From the NCBI RefSeq assembly GCF_017676385.1, contig NZ_JAFFZN010000029.1:1-64000 (forward strand): 64,000 nt of DNA. Reading direction: 5' to 3'. Shown piece after piece: positions 34,058 to 41,727 of this stretch (positions are counted from its first letter, which is position 1; the number at the start of each line of letters is the position of its first letter). Origin of the DNA: Streptomyces spirodelae (GTDB lineage Bacteria; Actinomycetota; Actinomycetes; Streptomycetales; Streptomycetaceae). Both the position numbers and the translations under genes were made by a program. Below the pieces are notes generated by a model. That model made no database searches, was not told the origin of the DNA, and saw only the letters and a program-made list of their open reading frames with translations.

Positions 34058-35094
34058 TGCTCACGGTGCTCAGCGATCTTCTTCGGGTCCAGGGTGGCCG
34101 GGTCGTCGACCGTTTCGCCGTACTTGGTGAACAGCTTCGGCAGCTCGGCGTCCGCGCGGGCGGGGCTGACGAACATCTTCAGCGGCAGGTCTTCCTGGAA
34201 CCGCTTGCTGAGCAGGAAGTCCAGCAGCGCCTTGCCGCCCTTGGTGTTCTTCGCGCCGTTGAGCAGCCCGGCGTACTCGGTCTGCTGGAAGCACGTCCCC
34301 TTGGCGACACCCGTCGGCGCCTGCTCGGGCGGGTTCTTCACTCCCATGACCTCGGCGGGCGGGCTGGAGGCGTAGGAGACGACCAGGGGCTTGTCGCCCT
34401 TGCCCTTGCCTTCACGGGAGCCGGTGAAACGGTCGTTGTAGGCCTGCTCCCAGCTGCCGGCGACCTCGACCCCGTTGGCGCGCAGCTTCTTCCAGTAGTC
34501 CTGCCAGTCCTTCTCGCCGAACTCGGCCACGCTCGCCAGCAGGAACGCCAGGCCGGGCGAGGAGTTGGCGGCGTCCTCGGTCACCAGCAGGTTCTTGTAG
34601 CGGGGCTCGGTCAGGTCCCGCAGGGTGCGCGGCGGGTCGAGCTTCTTGTCGGCGAACCACTCGCGGTCGTAGTTGACACACACGTTGCCGGTGTCGACCG
34701 GGGTGACCCGGTGCTTGTCCGGGTCGGCCTGGAGCCGCTCGGGGACCTTGTCGAGCCCCTTGGCCTTGTAGGAGGTGAAGACGCCCCTGTCGAGGGGGCG
34801 CGAGAGGAGGGTGTTGTCGACGCCGAAGAAGACGTCGCCCTGGGGGTTGCCCTTGTTGAGCACCGCCTGGTTGACGGCGGCCCCGGCGTCCCCGCCTCGC
34901 AGCACCTTGACCTTGTAGCCGCTGCGCTTCTCGAAGTCCTTCAGCACGGACTTCGAGACGGCGAACGAGTCGTGGGTGACCAGGTGGACGGTCTTGGGGT
35001 CCCCGCTGTCATCGGAGCCACCGCACGCGGTGGCGAGGAGGGCGAGGGTGAGGACAGCAGTGGTGGCGGCAGCGCGCCGCGCGTGCTTCATCAT
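34021..35094 (-). CDS. thiB: Thiamine-binding lipoprotein
   Basis: A 357-aa extracellular binding protein. A Sec signal ends in the lipobox LLATACGG (Cys near residue 24). The mature part follows the ThiB pattern: VHLVTHDSFAVSKSVL, FFGVDNTLLSRPL, VDTGNVCVNYDREWF and LVVSYASSPPAE. It captures thiamine or its phosphates outside the cell. Two consecutive ATG codons are possible starts. AGGAAG at the 3' end of the riboswitch lies about 11 bases upstream. First gene of thiB-thiP-thiQ. Confidence 0.92.
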   Translation of the reverse strand: MMKHARRAAATTAVLTLALLATACGGSDDSGDPKTVHLVTHDSFAVSKSVLKDFEKRSGYKVKVLRGGDAGAAVNQAVLNKGNPQGDVFFGVDNTLLSRPLDRGVFTSYKAKGLDKVPERLQADPDKHRVTPVDTGNVCVNYDREWFADKKLDPPRTLRDLTEPRYKNLLVTEDAANSSPGLAFLLASVAEFGEKDWQDYWKKLRANGVEVAGSWEQAYNDRFTGSREGKGKGDKPLVVSYASSPPAEVMGVKNPPEQAPTGVAKGTCFQQTEYAGLLNGAKNTKGGKALLDFLLSKRFQEDLPLKMFVSPARADAELPKLFTKYGETVDDPATLDPKKIAEHREQWIKTWTSLAVK

Positions 35095-35103
35095 CAGTGC
35101 ATC

Positions 35104-35202
35104 GACTTCCTACCCGGCATGACCCGGGCGAGGTTCGAGGGTCTGCGACGCGTACGGGGCGTACGGTCGCACTCTCAGCGCAGTGAGCGCTCCCCTGTCG
35201 GC
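35104..35202 (-). promoter_or_regulatory. TPP (THI-box) riboswitch
   Basis: On the minus strand the conserved THI elements appear in order: ACAGGGGAGC, GCTGAGAGTGCG, an extended GTACG-type P3 hairpin, GACCCTCGAACCT, and CCGGGTCATGCCGGGTAGGAAG. This is the TPP aptamer. The 3' end lies only about 10 bases before the thiB start and contains the AGGAAG ribosome-binding sequence, so ligand binding probably hides it and blocks translation. Confidence 0.92.
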
Positions 35203-35261
35203 TGTTCGGTTTTGGCGGGCCGCTGGCACGGCCCGTTCGAACACTATCAGTCGGGCATTTC

Positions 35262-35295
35262 GGCCAGAGGCCAGAGGTCAGAGGCCAGAGGTCAG
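35262..35295 (-). repeat. 7-bp tandem repeat spanning the rlmN stop codon
   Basis: On the minus strand CTGACCT and CTGGCCT units alternate for nearly five copies (35295 down to 35262). The first unit contains the rlmN TGA (35292-35294). The rest lies in the 3' non-coding region. The 7-bp period shifts frame at each copy. Confidence 0.8.
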
Positions 35296-36398
35296 CGCTC
35301 GGTCGCCGCGAGCTGACCGCACGCACCGTCGATCTCCTGGCCCCGGGTATCCCGCACAGTCACCGGTACACCGTGCGATTCGAGCGTCCGCACGAACTCC
35401 GCCTCGTCCTCGGGCCGGGACGCCGTCCACTTGGAGCCCGGGGTCGGGTTGAGCGGGATGAGATTGACGTGCACCCGCTTGCCCTTCAGCAGCCGGCCCA
35501 GCAGGTCGGCCCGCCACGCCTGGTCGTTGATGTCCTTGATCAGCGCGTACTCGATGGAGACCCGGCGCCCGGACTTGGCCGCGTACTCCCAGGCTGCGTC
35601 CAGGACCTCGCGCACCTTCCAGCGGGTGTTGACCGGGACGAGGGTGTCGCGCAGCTCGTCGTCGGGCGCGTGCAGGGAGAGCGCGAGCCGGCACTTGAAG
35701 CCCTCGTCGGCGAAGCGCAGCATCGCGGGCACCAGGCCGACCGTGGAGACGGTGATGCCCCGCTGGGAGAGCCCGAGGCCGTCCGGCTCGGGGTCGGTCA
35801 GCCGCCGGATGGCGCCGACCACCCGCTTGTAGTTGGCCAGCGGCTCGCCCATGCCCATGAAGACGATGTTCGACAGCCGTGCCGGTCCCCCCGGCACCTC
35901 GCCGTCCCGCAGGGCGCGCATTCCGTCGACGATCTGGTGGACGATCTCGGCGGTGGACAGGTTCCGGTCCAGACCCGCCTGCCCGGTGGCGCAGAAAGGG
36001 CAGTTCATCCCGCACCCGGCCTGCGAGCTGATGCACATGGTGACCCGGTCCGGGTACCGCATCAGCACCGACTCCACGAGCGTCCCGTCGTGCAGCCGCC
36101 ACAGCGTCTTGCGGGTGGTGTCGTCGTCGCAGCTGATGTGCCGCACCACGCTCATCAGGTCGGGCAGCAGCTGGTCCGCGAGCTTCTGCCGAGCGGCGGC
36201 CGGGATGTCGGTCCACTGCTCGGGGGCGTGCGCCAGCCGCGCGAAATAGTGCTGCGAGAGCTGCTTGGCGCGGAACGGCTTCTCACCGATCTCTGCAACC
36301 GCCTCTCGGCGCTCCTGGGGGGTGAGGTCGGCGAGGTGGCGGGGCGGCTTCTTCGCGCCGCGGGGGGCGACGAACGTGAGTTCTCCTGGGGCAGGCAT
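35292..36398 (-). CDS. rlmN: 23S rRNA (adenine(2503)-C(2))-methyltransferase
   Basis: A 368-aa radical SAM enzyme that methylates A2503 of 23S rRNA and A37 of some tRNAs. The cluster-binding motif CGMNCPFCATGQ (CxxxCxxC) lies near residue 135. FMGMGEPLANY, GLSQRGITVSTVG and LNPTPGSKW follow. Length is normal. The ATG has no strong Shine-Dalgarno sequence, but the start fits homologues. It ends inside a 7-bp tandem repeat and is followed by the thiB promoter region. Confidence 0.95.
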   Translation of the reverse strand: MPAPGELTFVAPRGAKKPPRHLADLTPQERREAVAEIGEKPFRAKQLSQHYFARLAHAPEQWTDIPAAARQKLADQLLPDLMSVVRHISCDDDTTRKTLWRLHDGTLVESVLMRYPDRVTMCISSQAGCGMNCPFCATGQAGLDRNLSTAEIVHQIVDGMRALRDGEVPGGPARLSNIVFMGMGEPLANYKRVVGAIRRLTDPEPDGLGLSQRGITVSTVGLVPAMLRFADEGFKCRLALSLHAPDDELRDTLVPVNTRWKVREVLDAAWEYAAKSGRRVSIEYALIKDINDQAWRADLLGRLLKGKRVHVNLIPLNPTPGSKWTASRPEDEAEFVRTLESHGVPVTVRDTRGQEIDGACGQLAATER

Positions 36399-36465
36399 AA
36401 CTTCACCAGTGTCGCAGATCCGAGGGGGTCCCCGGCCCCTGGCCGGGGCCGGGGACCAGGCACGC

Positions 36466-37674
36466 TCAGCCCGCGCCGACGAAGATCACCAGCAGCAGCC
36501 ACACCACCGGAGCGGTCGGCAGCAGCGAGTCGAGGCGGTCCATGATGCCGCCGTGTCCCGGTAGCAGGGTGCCCATGTCCTTGATGCCCAGGTCCCGCTT
36601 CATCATCGACTCGCCCAGGTCGCCCAGGGTGGCGCTGACCGAGACCGCGAGGCCCAGCAGCAGGCCCTGCCACCAGCTTCCGCCGTCGATCAGGAACTGG
36701 GTGCACAGCGCTCCCGCCACCATGGCGAACGTCACCGCGCCGATCAGTCCCTCCCGGGTCTTGCCGGGGCTGATACGGGGTGCCAGTTTGTGCCGTCCGA
36801 AGCGCCAGCCCACCGCGTAGGCGCCGGTGTCGCTGACCACGGTGAGGATCAGGAACGTCAGCACCCGCTTCGGCCCGTCGTCAGCGGCCAGCATCAGGGC
36901 CACGAAGGTCGCGAGGAAGGGGACATAGAAGGCGGCGAAGAGGCTCGCTGTCACATCCCGCAGATAGTCGGCCGCCGGCTGGGTCATCCGCCACGCCAGT
37001 ACGGCGAGCGCCGTGAGCGCCATGGCCACCCACGCGCCCTCCGCGCCCCGTACGTATCCGGCAACCGTCATGGTCGCGCCGCCGAGCGCCAGCGGCACCA
37101 GCGGCACTCGGATGTCCTTGCGTTCCCGCAGCCGCGAGGTCAGCTCCCACAGCCCGACGACGACCGCCAGCACGATGACGCCGAGGAAGACCGGCTTGTA
37201 GAAGAAGAGCGCGGCCAGGATGACCACGCCGAGCCCCAGGCCGACCCCTATGGCCGCGCGCAGATCCCGGCCGGCGCGCTTCCTGCCCCGGCCCGTCCTG
37301 GCCTGTTCAGAGGGCGCGGGCGACGGGGCGCCCGGCTGCCCGGAGGCGCCTTCCGCCCCGTTCGGGTTGTTCGGCTGCGGGCCGCCGGGTGGACCGGCGG
37401 GGCCTGTGAAACCGGGGCCGTGGCGACGATGGCGGCCGTCGTGGCCGTCTGACGCGTCACCGGGGCCCCCGGGGTCGGACACCATGGGCATACGCTGAGT
37501 CTGCGACGCGCCACCACCCACATCGTGCACGGTGCCGGTCACGTCGTGGGCGGACAGGTGACCGTCGCCCGGGCGGGGCATCGCCGAAGGGGTGGCGTAG
37601 CCCGGCTCGGGCGGACCCCAGTACCGGGCGTTCCCCGCCTCCGGTTGCGGCGCTCCCCAGGATGAGTCGTTCAC
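36466..37674 (-). CDS. cdsA: Phosphatidate cytidylyltransferase
   Basis: A 402-aa membrane enzyme that makes CDP-diacylglycerol from phosphatidate and CTP. About eight membrane segments occupy the C-terminal two thirds. The signature SDTGAYAVGWRFGRHKLAPR and the terminal DLGIKDMGTLLPGHGGIMDRLD are diagnostic. The first 135 residues are a Pro/Gly/Asn-rich cytoplasmic extension with no recognisable domain, as in other Streptomyces. It follows frr closely (39 bp) on the same strand. Confidence 0.95.
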   Translation of the reverse strand: MNDSSWGAPQPEAGNARYWGPPEPGYATPSAMPRPGDGHLSAHDVTGTVHDVGGGASQTQRMPMVSDPGGPGDASDGHDGRHRRHGPGFTGPAGPPGGPQPNNPNGAEGASGQPGAPSPAPSEQARTGRGRKRAGRDLRAAIGVGLGLGVVILAALFFYKPVFLGVIVLAVVVGLWELTSRLRERKDIRVPLVPLALGGATMTVAGYVRGAEGAWVAMALTALAVLAWRMTQPAADYLRDVTASLFAAFYVPFLATFVALMLAADDGPKRVLTFLILTVVSDTGAYAVGWRFGRHKLAPRISPGKTREGLIGAVTFAMVAGALCTQFLIDGGSWWQGLLLGLAVSVSATLGDLGESMMKRDLGIKDMGTLLPGHGGIMDRLDSLLPTAPVVWLLLVIFVGAG

Positions 37675-37713
37675 AGATTGCAGCCTTCGACCTCGGACCT
37701 TGAGACGGTGGGC

Positions 37714-38271
37714 TCAGACTTCGAGCAGCTCGGACTCCTTGTGCTTGAGCAGCTCGTCCACCTGTGCGACGTACTTGGCAGTGGTGTCGTCGAGTTCCTT
37801 CTCGCCCCTGCGGCCCTCGTCCTCACCGACCTCGCCGTCCTTGATGGCCTTGTCGATGGTCTCCTTGGCCTTGCGCCGGATGCTGCGGATGGAGATCTTG
37901 GCGTCCTCGCCCTTGCTCTTGGCGACCTTGATGTACTCCCGACGACGCTCCTCGGTCAGCTCGGGGAACGTCACCCGGATGATATTGCCGTCGTTCGACG
38001 GGTTGACGCCCAGGTCCGAGTCGCGGATGGCCTGTTCGATGTTGCGCAGCGAGCTCTTGTCGAACGGAGTCACCACGGCCATCCGGGGCTCGGGGACGGA
38101 GAACGACGCCAGCTGGTTGATCGGCGTCATCGTGCCGTAGTACTCCGCCAAGATCTTGTTGAACATCGCCGGGTGCGCACGGCCGGTGCGGATAGCGGCG
38201 AAGTCCTCCTTGGCGACGACGACCGCCTTCTCCATCTTTTCCTCGGCTTCGAGGAGGGTCTCTTCGATCAC
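37714..38271 (-). CDS. frr: Ribosome recycling factor
   Basis: A 185-aa protein, exactly the usual length. It releases ribosomes from mRNA after termination together with EF-G. Conserved segments: KEDFAAIRTGRAHPAMFNKI, VPEPRMAVVTPFDKSSLRNIEQAI, NDGNIIRVTFPELTEERRREY. Two GTG codons are adjacent. The second (38271) is chosen because AGGAG then lies 6 bases upstream and the product begins MIEETL as in relatives. It lies between pyrH and cdsA in the conserved order. Confidence 0.96.
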   Translation of the reverse strand: MIEETLLEAEEKMEKAVVVAKEDFAAIRTGRAHPAMFNKILAEYYGTMTPINQLASFSVPEPRMAVVTPFDKSSLRNIEQAIRDSDLGVNPSNDGNIIRVTFPELTEERRREYIKVAKSKGEDAKISIRSIRRKAKETIDKAIKDGEVGEDEGRRGEKELDDTTAKYVAQVDELLKHKESELLEV

Positions 38272-38506
38272 CACGTGCTCCTGGTTCGATGAATGAGCCT
38301 GACTGCTTCATCCGGGGCTGTGAGCTGACGGCCGCCCCGCGGGCCGCCCCGGCCCCCGCAGTGCCCTGATCCCTGCACGGTGTCCGACCGGCAGGCTGTT
38401 GTCCATCCCCGTACCGGGCCGTTCGTACGCCACGGTGTTGCCGACGGAGCCGGACGATCCCGGCGTACGCCGCTCCGCCGGACCGTGAGGCCGTCGGCGG
38501 GGCCGC

Positions 38507-39262
38507 TCAGCCCCGGGTGCCCTGGTTGCTCACCAGAGTGCCGATCTTCTCACCCTTGACCGCGCGGGCGATATTGCCTTCGGCGAGCAGCTCGAAAACG
38601 AGAATCGGCAGCTTGTTGTCACGGCAGAGGGTGATCGCTGTCATGTCGGCGACCTTGAGGTCGCGGGTGATGACCTCGCCGTACTCGAGCGCGTCGAACT
38701 TCACCGCCGCCGGGTTCCGCGCCGGGTCGGAGTCGTAGACGCCGTCCACGCCGTTCTTGCCCATGAGCATCACCTCGGCGTTGATCTCCAGAGCACGCTG
38801 GGCCGCGGTGGTGTCGGTGGAGAAGTACGGCATGCCCATACCGGCGCCGAAGATGACCACGCGACCCTTCTCCAGGTGCCGGATGGCGCGCAGCGGGATG
38901 TACGGCTCAGCGACCTGGCCCATGGTGATGGCGGTCTGGACGCGTGAGTCGATGCCCTCCTTCTCCAGGAAGTCCTGGAGCGCCAGGCAGTTCATGACGG
39001 TCCCGAGCATGCCCATGTAGTCGGAGCGGGCCCGGTCCATACCGCGCTGCTGGAGCTCGGCGCCGCGGAAGAAGTTGCCGCCGCCGATGACGACGGCCAT
39101 CTCGGCGCCGTCACGGACGACCGAGGCGATCTCCCGGGCCATCTTGTGCACGACATCGGGGTCGACACCGAGTCCGCCGCCACCGGCGAACGCCTCGCCG
39201 GAGAGCTTCAGCAGGAAGCGTCGCCGATGGTCACTGTCTTTGCCGGTGTCATTGCTGGTCAT
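38507..39262 (-). CDS. pyrH: UMP kinase (uridylate kinase)
   Basis: A 251-aa hexameric amino-acid-kinase-fold enzyme that phosphorylates UMP to UDP. Visible: RFLLKLSGEAF, VVIGGGNFFRGAELQ, RAIRHLEKGRVVIFGAG, FSTDTTAAQRALE and KNGVDGVYDSDP. ATG 39262 has GAGGAG 7 bases upstream; the upstream in-frame ATG is not needed. A hairpin lies between the tsf stop and this start and may reduce read-through from tsf. Confidence 0.96.
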   Translation of the reverse strand: MTSNDTGKDSDHRRRFLLKLSGEAFAGGGGLGVDPDVVHKMAREIASVVRDGAEMAVVIGGGNFFRGAELQQRGMDRARSDYMGMLGTVMNCLALQDFLEKEGIDSRVQTAITMGQVAEPYIPLRAIRHLEKGRVVIFGAGMGMPYFSTDTTAAQRALEINAEVMLMGKNGVDGVYDSDPARNPAAVKFDALEYGEVITRDLKVADMTAITLCRDNKLPILVFELLAEGNIARAVKGEKIGTLVSNQGTRG

Positions 39263-39288
39263 GGAGATCTCCTCGTGCACATACGAAA

Positions 39289-39337
39289 GAGGCCACTGCC
39301 GTCGGATCCTCGCGGTTCCCTCTGCGGCAATGGCCTC
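39289..39337 (-). terminator. Hairpin in the pyrH leader (terminator or attenuator)
   Basis: A 13-bp stem with one G-U wobble (39289-39301 with 39325-39337), GAGGCCA-type arms and a 23-base loop, followed on the minus strand by CTCTTTCG. It lies only 27 bp before the pyrH start, so it may attenuate rather than simply terminate. Confidence 0.6.
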
Positions 39338-39377
39338 CTCGTCACAACTGCCCTGTGCCCGACCCTATCGGGCCCGT

Positions 39378-39431
39378 GCCGGTTCTGTGCGCGGTGCTCG
39401 GTGTATCCACCTCCGAGCGAACAGAACCGGC
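39378..39431 (-). terminator. tsf terminator
   Basis: A perfect 11-bp outer stem, GCCGGTTCTGT (39378-39388) with its complement (39421-39431), enclosing an inner GCTCGG/CCGAGC stem. It lies 26 bp after the tsf stop. Confidence 0.7.
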
Positions 39432-39457
39432 CTGCGGGATGCGTCAGGAACGGGCTC

Positions 39458-40294
39458 TCAGGCGCCGACGCGGAAGCGGGCGAAGCGCTTCAGCGAGACA
39501 CCGGCCTCCTCGAGGACCTTCTGCACGGACTTCTTGTTGTCCTTGGCGAAGGGCTGGTCGAGGAGGGTGTTCTCCTTGAAGAAGCCGTTGACCCGGCCCT
39601 CGATGATCTTCGGCAGGGCCTGCTCCGGCTTGCCCTCCTCGCGGGCGGTCTCCTCGGCGATGCGGCGCTCGTTGGCGACCGTCTCCTCCGGGATGTCCTC
39701 GCGGGTCAGGTACGCCGGGGCGAAGGCGGCGATGTGCTGCGCGACGTCCTTGGCGATCTCTTCGTTCGCCGCGTCGAGCTCGACCAGCACGCCGACCTGC
39801 GGGGGCAGGTCCGGGCTGGTGCGGTGCAGGTAGGAGCCGACGTAGGCGCCGGAGAACTGCGCGAAGCGGTCCAGCACGATCTTCTCGCCGAGGGTGGCGT
39901 TGGCCTCGTCGACGTACGCCTGGACGGTCGTGCCGGACTCGATCTCGGAGGCGAGCAGCGCGTCGATGTCGGCCGGGGAGGTGGCCTCGACGTGCTTGGC
40001 GATGGCCTCGGCCACAGCGAGGAACTTCTCGCCCTTGGCCACGAAGTCGGTCTCGCACTTCAGCTCGACCAGCACACCGGCGGTGTTGTCGTCGGCGATC
40101 CGGGCGATGACCGCGCCGTTCTCGGCCGTGCGGCTCTCGCGCTTGGCGACGCCCTTCTGGCCCTTGACGCGCAGGATCTCCACGGCCTTGTCGACGTTGC
40201 CCTCGGCCTCGTCCAGCGCCTTCTTGCAGTCCATCATGCCGGCGCCGGTGAGCTCCCGGAGCTTCTTGACGTCGGCGGCGGTGTAGTTCGCCAT
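39458..40294 (-). CDS. tsf: Translation elongation factor Ts
   Basis: A 278-aa guanine-nucleotide exchange factor for EF-Tu. The N-terminal UBA-like segment (ANYTAADVKKLRELTGAGMMDCKKALDEAEGN, quoted here only as its landmarks ANYTAADVKKL and TGAGMMDCKKAL) and the TDFVA motif of the core (LKCETDFVAKGEKF) are present. ATG start with a purine-rich AGAAGAGA about 12 bases upstream. It lies 160 bp downstream of rpsB, separated by a strong hairpin, the usual bacterial rpsB-tsf arrangement. Confidence 0.96.
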   Translation of the reverse strand: MANYTAADVKKLRELTGAGMMDCKKALDEAEGNVDKAVEILRVKGQKGVAKRESRTAENGAVIARIADDNTAGVLVELKCETDFVAKGEKFLAVAEAIAKHVEATSPADIDALLASEIESGTTVQAYVDEANATLGEKIVLDRFAQFSGAYVGSYLHRTSPDLPPQVGVLVELDAANEEIAKDVAQHIAAFAPAYLTREDIPEETVANERRIAEETAREEGKPEQALPKIIEGRVNGFFKENTLLDQPFAKDNKKSVQKVLEEAGVSLKRFARFRVGA

Positions 40295-40380
40295 GGTCTG
40301 TGAATCTCTTCTCGGAAAGTCGGTGAGAAAGTCGGTGGGGTTGGATCGGAGTCACATGGGACCGGCTCAGCTCACGGCTG

Positions 40381-40409
40381 GACGGCGGGGGCGCCCGGCC
40401 CCCGCCGTC
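40381..40409 (-). terminator. Hairpin between rpsB and tsf
   Basis: A perfect 12-bp stem, GACGGCGGGGGC (40381-40392) with its complement (40398-40409), and a 5-base loop. No T-tract. It may partially terminate rpsB transcripts or protect the rpsB 3' end. Confidence 0.7.
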
Positions 40410-40454
40410 TCACCGTGAACCTGTGGGGTCCACGTGATCCACGTGGCCCGTGGG

Positions 40455-41357
40455 TCAGCCCTGCTCGGCGGGGGCAGCCGTCTGCTCGCCCTCGGCGGCG
40501 GCCGGCTGCGCCTCGGCGGCGGGCTCGGCCTCGCCCTCGGCAGGCTTCTCGGCGGCCTCGGCGGCCGGCTTCTCGGCGGCCTTCTCGCCCTCCAGGAGGT
40601 CACGCTCCCACTCGGCCAGCGGCTCACCGGCGGCCTTCTCGCCCTTGCCCTCCCCGGCGCCGCCCGACGACCGGGCGATCAGGCCCTCGGCCACGGCGTC
40701 GGCGATCACGCGGGTCAGCAGGGTGACGGAGCGGATCGCGTCGTCGTTGCCCGGGATCTTGTAGTCGACCTCGTCGGGGTCGCAGTTGGTGTCGAGGATC
40801 GCGACGACCGGGATGTTGAGCTTGCGCGCCTCGCCGACGGCGATGTGCTCCTTCTTGGTGTCCACGATCCAGACGGCGCTGGGCACCTTCTGCATCTCGC
40901 GGATACCGCCGAGGGTCTTCTCCAGCTTGGCCTTCTCGCGGGAGAGGACCAGCAGCTCCTTCTTGGTGAGGCCGGAGGCGGCCACGTCCTCGAAGTCGAT
41001 CTGCTCCAGCTCCTTGAGGCGCTGCAGCCGCTTGTAGACCGTCGAGAAGTTGGTCAGCATGCCGCCGAGCCAGCGCTGGTTCACGTAGGGCATGCCCACG
41101 CGGGTGGCCTGCTCGGCGATGGCCTCCTGGGCCTGCTTCTTGGTGCCGACGAACATGATGGAGCCGCCGTGCGCGACGGTCTCCTTGACGAACTCGTAGG
41201 CGCGGTCGATGTACGACAGCGACTGGAGCAGGTCGATGATGTAGATGCCGTTGCGCTCGGTGAAGATGAAGCGCTTCATCTTCGGGTTCCAGCGGCGGGT
41301 CTGGTGCCCGAAGTGGACGCCGCTCTCCAGCAGCTCCCGCATCGTGACGACGGCCAT
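40455..41357 (-). CDS. rpsB: 30S ribosomal protein S2
   Basis: A 300-aa ribosomal protein. Core landmarks: MRELLESGVHFGHQTRRWNPKMK, GTKKQAQEAI, NQRWLGGMLTNF, VVAILDTNCDPDEVDYKIPGNDDAIRS. The last 60 residues form an Ala/Glu/Pro-rich tail typical of actinobacterial S2. The gene has a long upstream region (370 bp to the divergent M23 gene) that carries its promoter and leader. It heads the rpsB-tsf-pyrH-frr-cdsA series. Confidence 0.97.
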   Translation of the reverse strand: MAVVTMRELLESGVHFGHQTRRWNPKMKRFIFTERNGIYIIDLLQSLSYIDRAYEFVKETVAHGGSIMFVGTKKQAQEAIAEQATRVGMPYVNQRWLGGMLTNFSTVYKRLQRLKELEQIDFEDVAASGLTKKELLVLSREKAKLEKTLGGIREMQKVPSAVWIVDTKKEHIAVGEARKLNIPVVAILDTNCDPDEVDYKIPGNDDAIRSVTLLTRVIADAVAEGLIARSSGGAGEGKGEKAAGEPLAEWERDLLEGEKAAEKPAAEAAEKPAEGEAEPAAEAQPAAAEGEQTAAPAEQG

Positions 41358-41727
41358 GGCCGTTCTCCTTGGTTACTCGGTTGTCGTCAGCGGAGGCCGG
41401 ACGGCCCCCGCTTGCCTGACGCCCCTGGCGCGCCGCCCGGGAGGTCCGGCTGAGCCGGGACCGTTCCTGGGACCGAGATGCGCGGCCACCGGGTGAGGGT
41501 GGCGGGGCGTGCGAAGTCAGCCCGGTCACCCGGGCCGCACCAGCAGTGTACGGGACCGGGGAGGTCGGCCGCGCCCCGGCGGGGGCCGACAGCGGTCCGG
41601 CGGGGGTCCGGCCGGTACGCGGCCATATCCGCTCGGACGGGTGACGGCGTTGTCCACAACTGGGCAGTTACCCACAGATCCTGGGCAAGATCCCCGCAGC
41701 CCGGCAAACCGCGCCACCGTTCCCGGC
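41358..41727. other. Divergent intergenic region between rpsB and the M23 peptidase gene
   Basis: 370 bp without a gene. For rpsB (minus strand): a TACACT hexamer at 41545-41550 is a candidate -10, giving a leader of about 185 nt that contains an 8-bp inverted repeat (CCGGGTGA at 41489-41496, TCACCCGG at 41526-41533). For the M23 side: two DnaA-box-like sites, listed separately. Confidence 0.45.
41650..41676 (+). promoter_or_regulatory. Pair of DnaA-box-like sequences
   Basis: TTGTCCACAA (41650-41659) matches the Streptomyces DnaA-box consensus TTGTCCACA perfectly. TTACCCACA (41668-41676), 9 bp further on, differs at two positions. Same orientation. They lie 52-78 bp upstream of the M23 peptidase ATG. 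Confidence 0.5.

Noticed and set aside
35099..35102. ATG CAC TGA minimal frame between riboswitch and thiB considered as a regulatory leader peptide gene
   Set aside because: Only two sense codons and poor spacing (3 bases) from AGGAAG. Kept only as a comment in the riboswitch finding, not as a gene.
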